The translations under genes and the position numbers were made by a program. This document shows, one piece after another, positions 7,844 through 17,184 of a stretch of DNA of 64,000 nt. The stretch spans positions 1,860,001-1,924,000 of the forward strand of contig NZ_CP028487.1 of the NCBI RefSeq assembly GCF_003048255.1, read 5' to 3'. The notes beneath the pieces were generated by a model that ran no database searches, had not been told where the DNA came from, and saw nothing but the letters and a program-made list of their open reading frames with translations. Origin of the DNA: Yersinia massiliensis. Lineage in GTDB: Bacteria > Pseudomonadota > Gammaproteobacteria > Enterobacterales > Enterobacteriaceae. Numbering within the stretch: the stretch's first letter is position 1; each line of letters starts with the position of its first letter.

Positions 7844-9367
7844 CTATTTCTTTAGGCCCAATTTGACTGCCAGTCGATGAAGATTACCCGGATCTAATTC
7901 AAGCTTTCTTGCCGCCTTAGCCCACACCTGATCACAGTCTACATAGACCTGTTGGATATAATCGTATTGAAATTTACGCGTCGCCTCGCTGAGATTCATC
8001 GCTGGTGTTGCTACCAAAGTTTTGATTGGTTCTGCATGAACAGCGCTCTCATTTTCAAACTGGAAATGTTGCGAAAGCAAAATAACTTTACCGTTGCGTG
8101 ATTCGGCCTGCGCGATGATAACGGCACGATATATGGCATGTTCAAGCTCGCGCACATTTCCCGGCCAACTGGCGGCTTGCAGCATAGCGCGGCAGTCAGA
8201 ACTCAGCGCAATGCTTATCAGACTGAATTTGACCCGACACTTTTCACAGAAATAGCCAGCCAGCAGCACAATATCCTCCCGACGCTCATTCAGCGACGGG
8301 ACGAACAACGGGAAGACACTAAGGCGATGATAAAGATCAGCCCTGAATTTGCCATCGGTCACCGCTTTACGCATATCAAGGTTGGTTGCGGCGATAATGC
8401 GCACATCAACGGTAAGCGGCTTATCTTCCCCCACCCGCTGCAGATCGCCATACTGCAACACACGTAAAAGCTTGGCCTGCAGCGAAAGCGGCAATTCTCC
8501 GATCTCGTCAAGAAACAGCGTTCCTTTATCCGCCAACTCGAATTTTCCTCGCCGATCGTGAATGGCGCCGGTGAACGCACCTTTGACATGGCCAAACAGC
8601 TCGCTTTCCGCCACGCTTTCCGGCAGGGCTGCACAGTTCAGATAAATCAGCGGTCGCGCTGAGCGATGCGATTGTCGGTGAATAGCCAGAGCGATAAGCT
8701 CTTTACCAGTGCCTGTTTCCCCCATTATCAAGACGCTGAGATCGCAGGGCGCAACAACACCAATCTCTTTTTTGAGGTGCGCTAACGCTGCTGAATCACC
8801 AATAATTTCAACCTCTTCATTCTCTTCCGGTCGGCGAGGTGACGGTATAAAAGATGAGGCTGGTTTCTCTAAACGCTCCATCAGCAAGGCATTATTCAAT
8901 GCACCCGCAGTCAGGCTCGCCAGCACCCGTAATTCTTCATCACTGTACTCATCGAACTGAGTGGCATTCATGCCATCCAGCGTCAGAGCGCCGATCAGCG
9001 TTTGCCCGACAAAAAGGGGGATGCCGACGCAGGCGTGAACGTGCAAATCGCCTTGATCGGGAATCAATCCATCATAGGGATCCGGTAAATCGCTGTCGGC
9101 AGGAAAGCGCACCACATCGCCAGCGCGCGCGATGGCTTCAAGCCGTGGATGAACATCAAGATTGAATCGACGTCCCATCACATCCGGCGCCAAGCCAGCG
9201 GTGGCCAGTGGCCGAAATTGCAGATTTTCGTAGCGTAACAGTGCGGTGGCGTCACAGTTTAGCGCGCTGTGGATGCTGTTAATCATCCGCATAAAACGAT
9301 CGCGTCCGTTCACACCATTCTGAATATCGACGGCCAGTGCCGCCAGCGTTTCAACAGAAAGAGCCAT
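7844..9367 (-). CDS. norR: NorR, NO-responsive sigma-54 activator
   Basis: This 507-aa bacterial enhancer-binding protein has an N-terminal GAF domain (~20-170) that senses nitric oxide through a non-haem iron. The central AAA+ domain (~190-420) carries Walker A (GETGTGKE), GAFTGA (the sigma-54 contact loop) and the Walker B region ([12 protein letters not shown]). A Fis-type HTH closes the protein ([20 protein letters not shown]). It is divergent from norVW across a 373-bp region with GT-N7-AC sites, the NorR target signature. On NO binding it drives sigma-54 transcription of norVW. Length and domain order match E. coli NorR (504 aa). Confidence 0.97.
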   Translation of the reverse strand: MALSVETLAALAVDIQNGVNGRDRFMRMINSIHSALNCDATALLRYENLQFRPLATAGLAPDVMGRRFNLDVHPRLEAIARAGDVVRFPADSDLPDPYDGLIPDQGDLHVHACVGIPLFVGQTLIGALTLDGMNATQFDEYSDEELRVLASLTAGALNNALLMERLEKPASSFIPSPRRPEENEEVEIIGDSAALAHLKKEIGVVAPCDLSVLIMGETGTGKELIALAIHRQSHRSARPLIYLNCAALPESVAESELFGHVKGAFTGAIHDRRGKFELADKGTLFLDEIGELPLSLQAKLLRVLQYGDLQRVGEDKPLTVDVRIIAATNLDMRKAVTDGKFRADLYHRLSVFPLFVPSLNERREDIVLLAGYFCEKCRVKFSLISIALSSDCRAMLQAASWPGNVRELEHAIYRAVIIAQAESRNGKVILLSQHFQFENESAVHAEPIKTLVATPAMNLSEATRKFQYDYIQQVYVDCDQVWAKAARKLELDPGNLHRLAVKLGLKK

Positions 9368-9388
9368 ATTGTCACCCGCACATGAATT

Positions 9389-9619
9389 GTCTTAATGACA
9401 AAGGTAGGCATTGTGTTTAACACAATAGAGAATTTTCCGCTAGAGGCAAATCAACGCGTTAACAAATGGCACGGAATATGCCAAATCTGGTTAGATAATT
9501 TTGCGAAGGAATATGACGATGCCAGATAGATTCAAGCAAGCCAATGCTAACTTATCTCTTGATAGTCAAAAAAACAATGACGCTGTCAAAAATACATTAT
9601 ACCTAATAGTCATAATGAC
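9389..9619 (+). promoter_or_regulatory. Candidate NorR enhancer sites (GT-N7-AC)
   Basis: Three GT-N7-AC elements lie between norR and norV: GTCTTAATGAC at 9389-9399, GTCAAAAAAAC at 9565-9575 and the palindrome GTCATAATGAC at 9609-9619. The NorR consensus core is known to be GT-N7-AC with three sites upstream of norV. The two nearest norV (9565, 9609) fit enhancer positions. The first lies close to the norR start and may serve autoregulation. Confidence 0.6.
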
Positions 9620-9674
9620 AATTTCATTTTATCAATTTTAATGAAAAACCTTTGTAATCAATTGATTGAAAAGT

Positions 9675-9690
9675 TGGCATGCCATTTGTA
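9675..9690 (+). promoter_or_regulatory. Candidate sigma-54 promoter for norVW
   Basis: TGGCATGCCATTTGTA resembles the -24/-12 consensus TGGCAC-N5-TTGCA, with the invariant GG at 9676-9677 and the -12 element at 9686-9690 (TTGTA, one mismatch). It predicts transcription starting near 9701, about 40 bases before the norV ATG. A second sigma-54-like match, TGGCACGGAATATGCC near 9475, is farther away and less likely to serve norV. Confidence 0.6.
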
Positions 9691-9740
9691 TTAAACCTAG
9701 CATGAGCATTATTTTTTTAATTCTTTTCTGAGGTATAAGA

Positions 9741-11183
9741 ATGGCTATTTTAGTAAAAAACAATATTCATTGGGTTGGCCAACGTGATTGGGAAGTGCGT
9801 GACTTCCACGGCACCGAATACAAAACACTGCGTGGCAGCAGTTACAATAGCTATCTCATTCGTGAAGAGAAAAATGTCCTGATCGACACCGTTGATCATA
9901 AATTCAGCCGCGAGTTTGTGCAGAACTTGCGTAGCGAAATAAACCTGGCCGATATCGATTACATCATTATTAACCACGCGGAAGAAGACCATGCAGGCGC
10001 ACTGACTGAGCTGATGTCCTACATCCCGGACACACCAATTTACTGTACCGCTAACGCCATCGATTCCATCACCGGCCACCATCATCACCCTGAGTGGAAC
10101 TTCAACGTGGTGAAAACCGGTGACAGTTTGGACATTGGTAATGGGAAACAACTGATCTTCGTTGAAACCCCAATGCTGCACTGGCCGGACAGTATGATGA
10201 CCTATATGACTGGCGATGCCGTGCTGTTCAGTAACGATGCTTTCGGTCAGCACTATTGCGATGAACGCCTGTTCAATGATGAAGTAGATCAAACCGAGTT
10301 GTTCGAACAATGCCAGCGCTACTACGCCAACATTCTGACTCCGTTCAGCCGTCTGGTAACACCGAAAATCACTGAGATCCTCGGTTTCAACCTGCCGGTG
10401 GATATGATTGCCACCTCACACGGTGTGGTATGGCGTGATAACCCGACTCAGATTGTCGAAATGTATCTGAAATGGGCGGCAGACTATCAGGAAGACCGCA
10501 TCACTATTTTCTACGACACCATGTCAAACAACACCCGGATGATGGCAGACGCCATTGGCCAGGGGATTAACGAAGTTGACCCAAGTGTGGCGGTAAAAAT
10601 CTTTAACGTCGCCCGTAGTGACAAAAATGACATTCTGACTAACGTCTTCCGTTCTAAAGGCGTACTGGTCGGCACATCCACCATGAACAACGTGATGATG
10701 CCAAAAATTGCCGGTCTGGTTGAAGAGATGACCGGCATGCGTTTCCGTAATAAACGTGCCAGCGCATTTGGTTCTCACGGCTGGAGCGGCGGTGCGGTAG
10801 ACCGCCTTTCTACCCGCTTGCAGGATGCTGGTTTTGAAATGTCGCTGAGCCTGAAAGCTAAATGGCGCCCAGATCTCGATGCGTTGGAAATCTGTCGTCA
10901 GCATGGCCGTGAAATCGCACGCCAGTGGGCGTTGACGCCATTGGTTTCAGCGACTGCCACCGCACCACTGACAGCAAATGTTGAAGAAATGAAAACCTGT
11001 GTGGACTTAGGCCCATCTATGCAATGCAGCGTTTGCCAGTGGATTTATGATCCGCAAACCGGTGAACCAATGCAGGAAGTTGCACCTGGCACCCCTTGGA
11101 GTGAAGTACCAGAAACCTTCCTATGTCCGGAATGCTCTCTCGGTAAAGACGTGTTTGACGTACTGGCAACGGAGGCAAAATGA
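9741..11183 (+). CDS. norV: Flavorubredoxin, anaerobic nitric oxide reductase
   Basis: 480 aa. It reduces NO to N2O under anaerobic conditions. The N-terminal metallo-beta-lactamase-like domain (1-250) holds the diiron site ([11 protein letters not shown]; later HCs in the SHGVVWR segment). The flavodoxin domain (~255-400) binds FMN ([16 protein letters not shown]). A C-terminal rubredoxin domain has paired cysteines ([10 protein letters not shown] and [10 protein letters not shown]) for the FeS4 centre. Electrons come from NorW, whose start overlaps this stop by 4 bases. It is expressed from the sigma-54 promoter under NorR. Length matches E. coli NorV (479 aa). Confidence 0.97.
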   Translation: MAILVKNNIHWVGQRDWEVRDFHGTEYKTLRGSSYNSYLIREEKNVLIDTVDHKFSREFVQNLRSEINLADIDYIIINHAEEDHAGALTELMSYIPDTPIYCTANAIDSITGHHHHPEWNFNVVKTGDSLDIGNGKQLIFVETPMLHWPDSMMTYMTGDAVLFSNDAFGQHYCDERLFNDEVDQTELFEQCQRYYANILTPFSRLVTPKITEILGFNLPVDMIATSHGVVWRDNPTQIVEMYLKWAADYQEDRITIFYDTMSNNTRMMADAIGQGINEVDPSVAVKIFNVARSDKNDILTNVFRSKGVLVGTSTMNNVMMPKIAGLVEEMTGMRFRNKRASAFGSHGWSGGAVDRLSTRLQDAGFEMSLSLKAKWRPDLDALEICRQHGREIARQWALTPLVSATATAPLTANVEEMKTCVDLGPSMQCSVCQWIYDPQTGEPMQEVAPGTPWSEVPETFLCPECSLGKDVFDVLATEAK

Positions 11184-12316
11184 GCCACGGTATTGTCATT
11201 ATCGGTTCTGGTTTTGCGGCCCGCCAACTGGTAAAAAATATCCGTAAACATGACGCACAGGTTCCTGTGCGTATGATTGCCGCCGATAGCATGGATGAAT
11301 ACAACAAGCCCGAACTCAGCCATGTTATTAGCCTGAATCAGCGTGCAGACGACCTCACTCGTCAGCGTGCTGGGATGTTTGCCGAGCAGTTCAATTTAAA
11401 GCTCAATGCCAATAGCTGGGTGTCGGATATTGATACTCGCGAGCGCTTGGTTAAATGTGGCAACCAGCAATGGCAGTACGACAAACTGGTTCTGGCAACC
11501 GGATCAAGTGCACTGCTGCCTCCGATTCCTGGAAAAGAACTGATGCTGACGCTCAACAGCCAGCAAGAGTATCAGACCTGTGAATCGTCGCTGCGTGACG
11601 CCCACCGAGTGATGATTTTAGGTGGTGGCTTGATTGGTACTGAGCTTGCGATGGATTTTTGCCGCGCGGGTAAACAGGTCATTTTGGTCGATAACGCTTC
11701 CAGCCTGCTTGCTTCGCTGATGCCTGTAGAAGTCAGCAGCCGCCTTCAGCATCGCCTGAATCAAATGGGTGTCGAGTTGCTGTTTAATCAACATCTTGAA
11801 TCACTGTCTAAAACGCCTCAGGGCATTAATGCCGCGCTTAGTCATGGGCGAGTAGTTGGTGTTGATGCAGTTGTCGCGGCTATCGGCCTGCGTCCTAATA
11901 TTGGGCTTGCACAACACGCCGGGCTTGAGGTGAATCGCGGTATTCAGGTCAATCGCCAGTTGCAAACCTCAGACGCAAATATTTATGCGCTAGGGGACTG
12001 TGCTGAAATTGACGGTAAAGTGCTGCCGTTCCTGCAACCTATTCAGTTTAGCGCCATGACGCTGGCTAAAAATCTGTTGGGTGCAACCGATGACATTGTG
12101 CTTCCCGCCATGTTGGTGAAAGTGAAAACACCTGAGCTGCCATTGCATCTCGCGGGTGAAACCCAGCGCGGTGATTTGAGCTGGCAAATCTTTGCCGAAC
12201 CGCAGGGGTTGATTGCCAAAGGGTATGATGAGGCGCAGCAGTTGAGGGCATTCATTGTCAGTGAAGCGCATATGAAACTGGCATTTGGATTGTTGCGGGA
12301 GTTGCAGCTCTTCTGA
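11180..12316 (+). CDS. norW: NADH:flavorubredoxin reductase
   Basis: A 378-aa FAD-dependent reductase that passes electrons from NADH to the rubredoxin domain of NorV. The N-terminal FAD dinucleotide fold ([17 protein letters not shown]), the central NADH fold ([20 protein letters not shown]) and the C-terminal FAD motif ([17 protein letters not shown]) are all intact. It is translationally coupled to norV through an ATGA overlap. Length is equal to E. coli NorW (377 aa). Its last bases abut the remnant of a DUF1971 gene. Confidence 0.96.
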   Translation: MSHGIVIIGSGFAARQLVKNIRKHDAQVPVRMIAADSMDEYNKPELSHVISLNQRADDLTRQRAGMFAEQFNLKLNANSWVSDIDTRERLVKCGNQQWQYDKLVLATGSSALLPPIPGKELMLTLNSQQEYQTCESSLRDAHRVMILGGGLIGTELAMDFCRAGKQVILVDNASSLLASLMPVEVSSRLQHRLNQMGVELLFNQHLESLSKTPQGINAALSHGRVVGVDAVVAAIGLRPNIGLAQHAGLEVNRGIQVNRQLQTSDANIYALGDCAEIDGKVLPFLQPIQFSAMTLAKNLLGATDDIVLPAMLVKVKTPELPLHLAGETQRGDLSWQIFAEPQGLIAKGYDEAQQLRAFIVSEAHMKLAFGLLRELQLF

Positions 12317-12318
12317 GT

Positions 12319-12504
12319 CATCACAATACGAAAGCTGGTGTTTACGGCCGCCTGTCTGTCATGCAAGGTGCGGTTAAGTATTTTGGCTTCTCTGATGCTG
12401 AAAGTACGACAGCAAATCTGGAACTGGTTATTGAGGCGGGTCACTTTGGTATCAGCCCTCCGGAAAAATGGCATCGAATCGGCGTGGCTGCTGTACCACA
12501 ATGA
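12319..12504 (+). pseudogene. Truncated DUF1971-like gene remnant
   Basis: Directly after the norW stop, the frame starting at 12319 reads without interruption to a TGA at 12502. It encodes a 61-residue block (HHNTKAGVYGRLSVMQGAVK onward, then GHFGISPPEKWHRI) that matches the middle of DUF1971 proteins (YeaR-like and the TehB N-terminal domain, a small cupin). The family's first ~25 residues are missing and the C-terminal part ends early. There is no start codon with a ribosome site. This is best read as a decayed fragment left after a deletion or recombination next to norW. Confidence 0.75.
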
Positions 12505-12642
12505 ATCTGTTTGACGCTCACCCTATTTATTAATGGAATGAGATGCTAGCGACATCAGTTCAGCGTAAGTTTCCCTGCAATCCGAGCCATTCACTTTTAG
12601 AGGTCACCCGAGATACTAATGATGTATGTGTGAGGCTAACTT

Positions 12643-12662
12643 CCGCTTTTGGCTCGAAGCGG
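12643..12662. repeat. Dispersed intergenic repeat, copy 5
   Basis: ccgctt/aagcgg inverted repeat around ttggctcg. This is the 'tccgcttttggctcgaagcgg' form of the family, standing in the gap after the DUF1971 remnant. Confidence 0.5.
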
Positions 12663-12727
12663 GCCTTCAGCTCAGCCGGATAGTTCGCTTTATATCAGAA
12701 GCGGAATTTGATAAGAGCCGTAGAAGG

Positions 12728-13168
12728 TTAAACACCACGTTGCTTCTCTAATCGAATATAAGCACCATTTAATTGTGTCTTATTACCCCAGCCGAGTTGC
12801 ATGTAGAATTTGGCCGCACGACTGTTTTTATCTGTTTCCAGCCAGGCAACTTTGTGTTGTTTGAACAACTCCTGTTCCGCAATCTTTGTAAGCCTGCGAC
12901 CGATGCCTCTGCCTTCATATGCAGGAAGAACAAAAAGACCAAAAAGAGAGCCTTTCTCCCTTAAAATCATCGAAAAACCCACCACTTCATCATCATCTGT
13001 TGCAACCCATGCGCAAAGATTCTCTTCGATCATATTGCACACGGTAGTTTCGCTGATGCCCATCACCAGCATCTCTTCACGGCTCAGATGATTTTCGGTG
13101 ACTGATGTTCTGACAGTAAAAATACTTTCAACATCAGATGCTTGAGCTGGTCTTATATTGATAGTCAT
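12728..13168 (-). CDS. GNAT family N-acetyltransferase
   Basis: This 146-aa GNAT enzyme has the acetyl-CoA loop in LPAYEGRGIGRRLTKIAEQE, the preceding strand SLFGLFVLPAY and the C-terminal motif NSRAAKFYMQLGW. The N-terminal INIRPAQASDVESIFTVR is a standard family opening. The substrate is unknown. It is unrelated in sequence to the GNAT at 3953-4456 beyond the shared fold. It is a single gene on the minus strand, between the DUF1971 remnant and a short gap with another repeat copy. Confidence 0.88.
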   Translation of the reverse strand: MTINIRPAQASDVESIFTVRTSVTENHLSREEMLVMGISETTVCNMIEENLCAWVATDDDEVVGFSMILREKGSLFGLFVLPAYEGRGIGRRLTKIAEQELFKQHKVAWLETDKNSRAAKFYMQLGWGNKTQLNGAYIRLEKQRGV

Positions 13169-13268
13169 AAGTCTTAATCCATTTATGACAAAGATAAATT
13201 ATGAGAGTGATGTAATCATATCCTTTACAGAATGATTGAGTTTTGAGCTAAATCACTACTGCACATCA

Positions 13269-13291
13269 TGTCCGCTCTGTGCCAGAAACGA
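13269..13291. repeat. Dispersed intergenic repeat, copy 6 (fragment)
   Basis: tgtccgctctgtgccagaaa: a fused short form joining the tccgctc and gtgccaga words of the family. Confidence 0.4.
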
Positions 13292-13374
13292 AGGCTCAGT
13301 CAGATTTCAGGCCTGTTCTCTGTTCCAGATTAACTATCTTGCCTGAAAAATTGAGCTGTTGATTATTATGAGCA

Positions 13375-13827
13375 TCAGACTGGCAGGGCACGATCTTTTA
13401 CGACTGTTTTCATAACTAGCGTTGAGGTAAGCCGCTGCACTCCCACCAAACCTGAGAGTTTTTCATCATACAGTTGCTGAAAAGCCGGTAGGTCACGCGT
13501 GATAACGTGAAGCAGATAATCCGGATCACCAAATAGTCGCTGCGCCTGAATGATTTGCGGTATATCTTTTACTGCTGCCTCAAAGGCACTTACCGCTTGG
13601 CGATCTCCCTCACGCAGGGTCACGAAGACAATGGCTGAAAAGTTCAGCCCGAATCTGGCAGGATCAAGATACGCCCTATAGCCGCTGATAACGCCATCCT
13701 GCTCCAAGGACCTGACCCGCCGCTGGCAAGAGGACAGGCTGATCCCTACTCGTTCTGCTAGGTCGGTAAGCGAAAGGCGCCCGTCTTGCTGAAGCTCTGC
13801 AAGAATATTGCAATCTATCTTGTCCAT
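13375..13827 (-). CDS. Lrp/AsnC-family transcriptional regulator
   Basis: 150 aa. The N-terminal HTH (MDKIDCNILAELQQDGRLSL, then LAERVGISLSSCQRRVRSLE) is followed by the RAM/AsnC ligand domain (~65-150), which begins GYRAYLDPARFGLNFSAIVF. Such proteins sense amino acids and form octamers. The gene is divergent from a LysE-family exporter 179 bases away. In this common pairing the regulator controls the amino-acid exporter, probably as an activator when the amino acid accumulates. Which amino acid is involved cannot be told. Confidence 0.93.
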   Translation of the reverse strand: MDKIDCNILAELQQDGRLSLTDLAERVGISLSSCQRRVRSLEQDGVISGYRAYLDPARFGLNFSAIVFVTLREGDRQAVSAFEAAVKDIPQIIQAQRLFGDPDYLLHVITRDLPAFQQLYDEKLSGLVGVQRLTSTLVMKTVVKDRALPV

Positions 13828-14006
13828 TCTTTAAAGTCTCCCGCCAAATATTCAAATCATGCTGTAAATGAGAGCACATCCCGCCATCAAAGAGATATTC
13901 TCTATTTAGATTTAACCACATCTGTTAAATAAAGGTCTCAATAAATGCAGGTTTCAGACGCAAATGAATGGCCGGCCAGAAATGGGTTCACTGAGGAGAA
14001 TATCGT

Positions 14007-14621
14007 ATGTCAGTGAGTATGTTCGCTGCATTTTGGGCTGTGTCCGTACTTTTCGTTATTACTCCCGGCGCTGACTGGGCTTACGCCATTTCTGCCGGTA
14101 TCCGAGGACGTCGTGTGATGCCGGCGGTTGCTGGTATGCTTGGCGGTCACCTGATCGCAACGCTCATCGTGGCCACCGGCATCGGCTCGATTATTGCAGG
14201 TGCACCGGGTGTATTGTCCGCGCTGACTGTTGCTGGCGCTGGCTATCTTCTCTGGCTCGGTATCGGTATGCTGAGCCATCCGTCAGCACCGGTGGCGGAT
14301 CAAGGTGAGGATGCTGGGTCACCGCTGAAATGGGCGCTTAAAGGCTTCTGCATCAGCGGGCTTAACCCAAAGGTATTTCTGCTGTTTTTAGCCCTGCTAC
14401 CTCAGTTCACAGACGTCCATGCAGCTTGGCCGCTTCCGATGCAGATGACCGCGCTGGGACTGGTTCATGTAGTCAGCTGCGCTGTAGTCTATTTGCTCGT
14501 AGGGTACGGCTCCGGCACCATGCTCCGAACGCGCCCACGCGCAGCGCAGAATGTCAGCCAGATTTCCGGCGGTCTGATGATAATCATTGCGGTCTTGCTA
14601 CTGGCTGAGTGGTTTTTCTAA
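14007..14621 (+). CDS. LysE/RhtB-family amino-acid exporter
   Basis: 204 aa with about six membrane segments: FAAFWAVSVLFVITPGADWAY opens the family signature (the P-G-A-D/P loop after helix 1). Later come GLNPKVFLLFLALLPQF (the second conserved GxNPK loop) and a hydrophobic final helix. RhtB-type proteins export amino acids such as threonine, homoserine or leucine by proton antiport in the inner membrane. It has a good ribosome site (GAGGAGAATATC). Its stop codon is embedded in a perfect 11-bp inverted repeat that also faces the convergent MFS gene. Confidence 0.92.
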   Translation: MSVSMFAAFWAVSVLFVITPGADWAYAISAGIRGRRVMPAVAGMLGGHLIATLIVATGIGSIIAGAPGVLSALTVAGAGYLLWLGIGMLSHPSAPVADQGEDAGSPLKWALKGFCISGLNPKVFLLFLALLPQFTDVHAAWPLPMQMTALGLVHVVSCAVVYLLVGYGSGTMLRTRPRAAQNVSQISGGLMIIIAVLLLAEWFF

Positions 14622-14650
14622 CGTCCTCTCCGTGCCAACAGAGGACGTTA
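14619..14650. terminator. Bidirectional hairpin between lysE-like and MFS genes
   Basis: TAACGTCCTCT (14619-14629) pairs perfectly with AGAGGACGTTA (14640-14650), an 11-bp stem with a 10-base loop that includes the exporter stop codon. No strong U-tract follows on either strand, but the convergent position suggests transcription termination for both genes. Confidence 0.55.
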
Positions 14651-14652
14651 TG

Positions 14653-15861
14653 CTAATCAATGATGAAGGGGTCAGGCTGGATAGTACGTTTAGCCAGTTT
14701 CTTTTGCAGAATGATAACGATAATTGGGAACCCTGATGCGGAAATTGCACACACCGCCAGCAACATGTTCACATTTTGTGGTGCCATACCATGATCAGGT
14801 AATAAAAAAGCAGACAGGAAAAATGCGACGGTTGTTATCAGATACATTATTGATGTCTGTAATGAAGAAAATCCAGCTCGTTGACTATCATCAGGAAACT
14901 GTATCGAAACCGCTGAAGATGAAACCAGACGACTGTAAGATGCACCGAGAAATAAAGTCATAAATAGCGCCGCATGCTGATAGCCCAGCATTGGTATTAG
15001 CAAACTCAATATAAAAACGATGGTTGAACCTGTCGCCAAAATCAAAGCAGAAACACGGGAGGTTAACATGCCTGTCATTTTTGTAGACAGGTAACCTGTA
15101 ATCCCCCCGACGAAGAACAGCCAGGGCAACAGGTCTTGCGAAGCGCCCAACTGCTGTGTCATTAATGGCACTAGAATAGGAATGACCAGCATTGGACTAA
15201 ACTGTGCAAGCGCATTACTGGAGGCAAACAGTAAAGTATCCACATTGAGAGACTGTGCGCGCAGCGTGTCGAAAGAGACTGAGTCTTGGGGTATGACGGA
15301 TACAATCAGTGGTAATGCCAACACACAAAGTGTACTTATTAGCCACAAAGCGACATGCCAACCATAATTTGTACACAAAAATAATATAGTGGGCATTCCA
15401 ATAATGCTTACCATCGAAAATGACGCAATCACCGTCGCCAACATTTTTCCACGCAAGTTAGCCGGTGTGTTGTTTATCAATATACTTATCCCCACACCCA
15501 TTGTTGTCCCTCCAACCAACCCTGCACAGAATCGTAGTGCAAGCAGTAGACTAAAATTGGAGGTGAATGTAGTCGAAAGTGTCAGCAGGCCTAATAGGGC
15601 CATATTTACGATTAAAAAACGTTTCTTATTAAAACGACCAATCCAGTAAAAGGCGATAACGCCCGAAAGAACTGCACCTGATGTGTACATACCGGACGCA
15701 TAGCCTGAGAATGATACGGGAACTGCGAAATCTGCTGCCATAAAAGCAAAAACAGGCGTTAACGCCATGTATTCCAGCGCATTAGTGAACTGGATAAAAG
15801 CCATTACAATGGCTATCCGCATGAGGGCTTTATGATTAAACGGTTGTGTGATCAGTGGCAT
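14653..15861 (-). CDS. Major facilitator superfamily transporter
   Basis: 402 aa with about 12 hydrophobic segments typical of MFS drug/sugar exporters. The opening helix contains IAIVMAFIQFTNALEYMALT, and an acidic residue-bearing helix 1 with FAFMAADFAVPVSF fits the arabinose-efflux-like (DHA1/AraJ-type) subfamily. The loop 2-3 region (IGRFNKKRFLI) is consistent. The substrate is unknown. It is divergent from a LysR regulator across 99 bases, so that regulator probably controls it. It lies in the inner membrane and uses the proton gradient by family inference. Confidence 0.9.
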   Translation of the reverse strand: MPLITQPFNHKALMRIAIVMAFIQFTNALEYMALTPVFAFMAADFAVPVSFSGYASGMYTSGAVLSGVIAFYWIGRFNKKRFLIVNMALLGLLTLSTTFTSNFSLLLALRFCAGLVGGTTMGVGISILINNTPANLRGKMLATVIASFSMVSIIGMPTILFLCTNYGWHVALWLISTLCVLALPLIVSVIPQDSVSFDTLRAQSLNVDTLLFASSNALAQFSPMLVIPILVPLMTQQLGASQDLLPWLFFVGGITGYLSTKMTGMLTSRVSALILATGSTIVFILSLLIPMLGYQHAALFMTLFLGASYSRLVSSSAVSIQFPDDSQRAGFSSLQTSIMYLITTVAFFLSAFLLPDHGMAPQNVNMLLAVCAISASGFPIIVIILQKKLAKRTIQPDPFIID

Positions 15862-15960
15862 AGCAAGAACCTGTGGATGAAATTTATTCTAGCTTAACCG
15901 ATATCAAGAGTGTGCATTATATGGTAGAAATGGTATTCATTATTATCAAATATGGGATAA

Positions 15961-16881
15961 TTGATGCGTCCGGCGCTTGATTTTAATACCCTGAAAGTGT
16001 TCATTGCTGTGGTTGAAAGTGAAAGTTTTGTTGGGGCATCGAAAGTCCTTGAAATGCCGACATCAAATGTGAGTCGTTGTATTTCTCAGTTAGAAGAAAA
16101 ACTGAATCTTCAGCTCATTGAGCGCAGCACCCGACATATGAAACTCACCCAGGCGGGGCAACTACTCTATACCCGAGCAAAGCCATTGCTGGAAGCGCTT
16201 GAGCAAACTGAGACAGAATTAACGTTGCGGCAAATGCAACTTAAGGGCCCATTACGGATCTGTATTCCCAATGAAATAGGTCCTGCATTGCTAGGCTCTG
16301 TTGTTGCCGATTTCGCCTGTCAGTACCCGGATCTGGAGATCAGCTGTGTCACAAATTTGTCAGGCCTCGAATCCCTACGAGATGATTTGGATTTAGCTAT
16401 CATTATTACCCGTGGTCAGATGGATGACAGTGACTACATAGCCCGTCATCTGGTGACTATCCCATGCACTATTGTTGCAGCTCCCTCCTTGATTCAGCGT
16501 TATGGCACGCCTTCTCACATACAGCAATTTGAAGAATTACCCTGTATTACAACGGTAAGTGCTCTGAAAGGTGCTCCCTGGCAGTTTGTCACTAAAAAGG
16601 GAGGATTCGAGACAATTAAAGTTAAAGGGCATTATCGGGTAAACAGCGGAGAGATGGCAGGACGAGCTGCGCTAGCAGGTGTCGGTTTTGCAATTCTATC
16701 AAAACAAGCCTGCCAACCTTACATTAAGGATGGACGATTAACCGAGATTGAGTTTGAACAGTCGGCAGCCCCATTGCAATTGTTCGCACTTTATTCAGAT
16801 CGGCGTTACTTGCCCGCTAAAACAAGAGCGCTCATTGATTTTATGCTCCAGAAATTGAGCAATATATCCTTAGCAACATAA
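15961..16881 (+). CDS. LysR-family transcriptional regulator
   Basis: 306 aa with the N-terminal winged HTH (DFNTLKVFIAVVESESFVGA, then ASKVLEMPTSNVSRCISQLE, LIERSTRHMKLTQAG). The co-inducer-binding domain of periplasmic-binding-protein type follows (residues ~95-300). It belongs to the short-linker CrgA/DsdC-like group, with RSTRHMKLT typical of the YafC/CrgA subfamily. The divergent MFS gene 99 bases away is the obvious target, and the shared promoter region is AT-rich. The inducer is not deducible. Confidence 0.92.
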   Translation: MMRPALDFNTLKVFIAVVESESFVGASKVLEMPTSNVSRCISQLEEKLNLQLIERSTRHMKLTQAGQLLYTRAKPLLEALEQTETELTLRQMQLKGPLRICIPNEIGPALLGSVVADFACQYPDLEISCVTNLSGLESLRDDLDLAIIITRGQMDDSDYIARHLVTIPCTIVAAPSLIQRYGTPSHIQQFEELPCITTVSALKGAPWQFVTKKGGFETIKVKGHYRVNSGEMAGRAALAGVGFAILSKQACQPYIKDGRLTEIEFEQSAAPLQLFALYSDRRYLPAKTRALIDFMLQKLSNISLAT

Positions 16882-16940
16882 GGTGGTATTGATACGCCAC
16901 AGAAAATCCAATTAGCACCTGAATCACTACTTAACACAGA

Positions 16941-16995
16941 ATGTCTGCTCTTCGCTCAAATCTGCCCGTCAGCTTCGTGCCAGAGACGGACATTT
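16941..16995. repeat. Dispersed intergenic repeat, copy 7
   Basis: atgtctgctcttcgctcaaa followed by tctgcccgtcag and cttcgtgccagagacggacat. This is the longest and most complete copy: it joins the ctcttcgctc core (as in copies 2, 3 and 9) to the gtgccaga end (as in copies 1, 4 and 6). Confidence 0.6.
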
Positions 16996-17184
16996 CACAC
17001 TTCTGCTTATGTAGCCAAAATCGGTATGCAACTACACTCTATAGAATTTATATCAATAGTTTCGATAAAATGAAGGTTAATTGGAGTTTCATTCGGTTAC
17101 ATAGACCCACCGTTCAATTAATGATGGACTCAGAAATTATCACTGTTAGGGTTCATGTAAATAATACAGGTAAGGGAATATCAG

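Noticed and set aside
8138..9165. Several open frames antisense to norR
   Set aside because: They are complementary-strand shadows of a highly conserved gene and have no start signals.
9475..9490. Second sigma-54-like element TGGCACGGAATATGCC as the norV promoter
   Set aside because: It is about 250 bases from norV and lies upstream of the GT-N7-AC sites nearest norV; the element at 9675 fits better.
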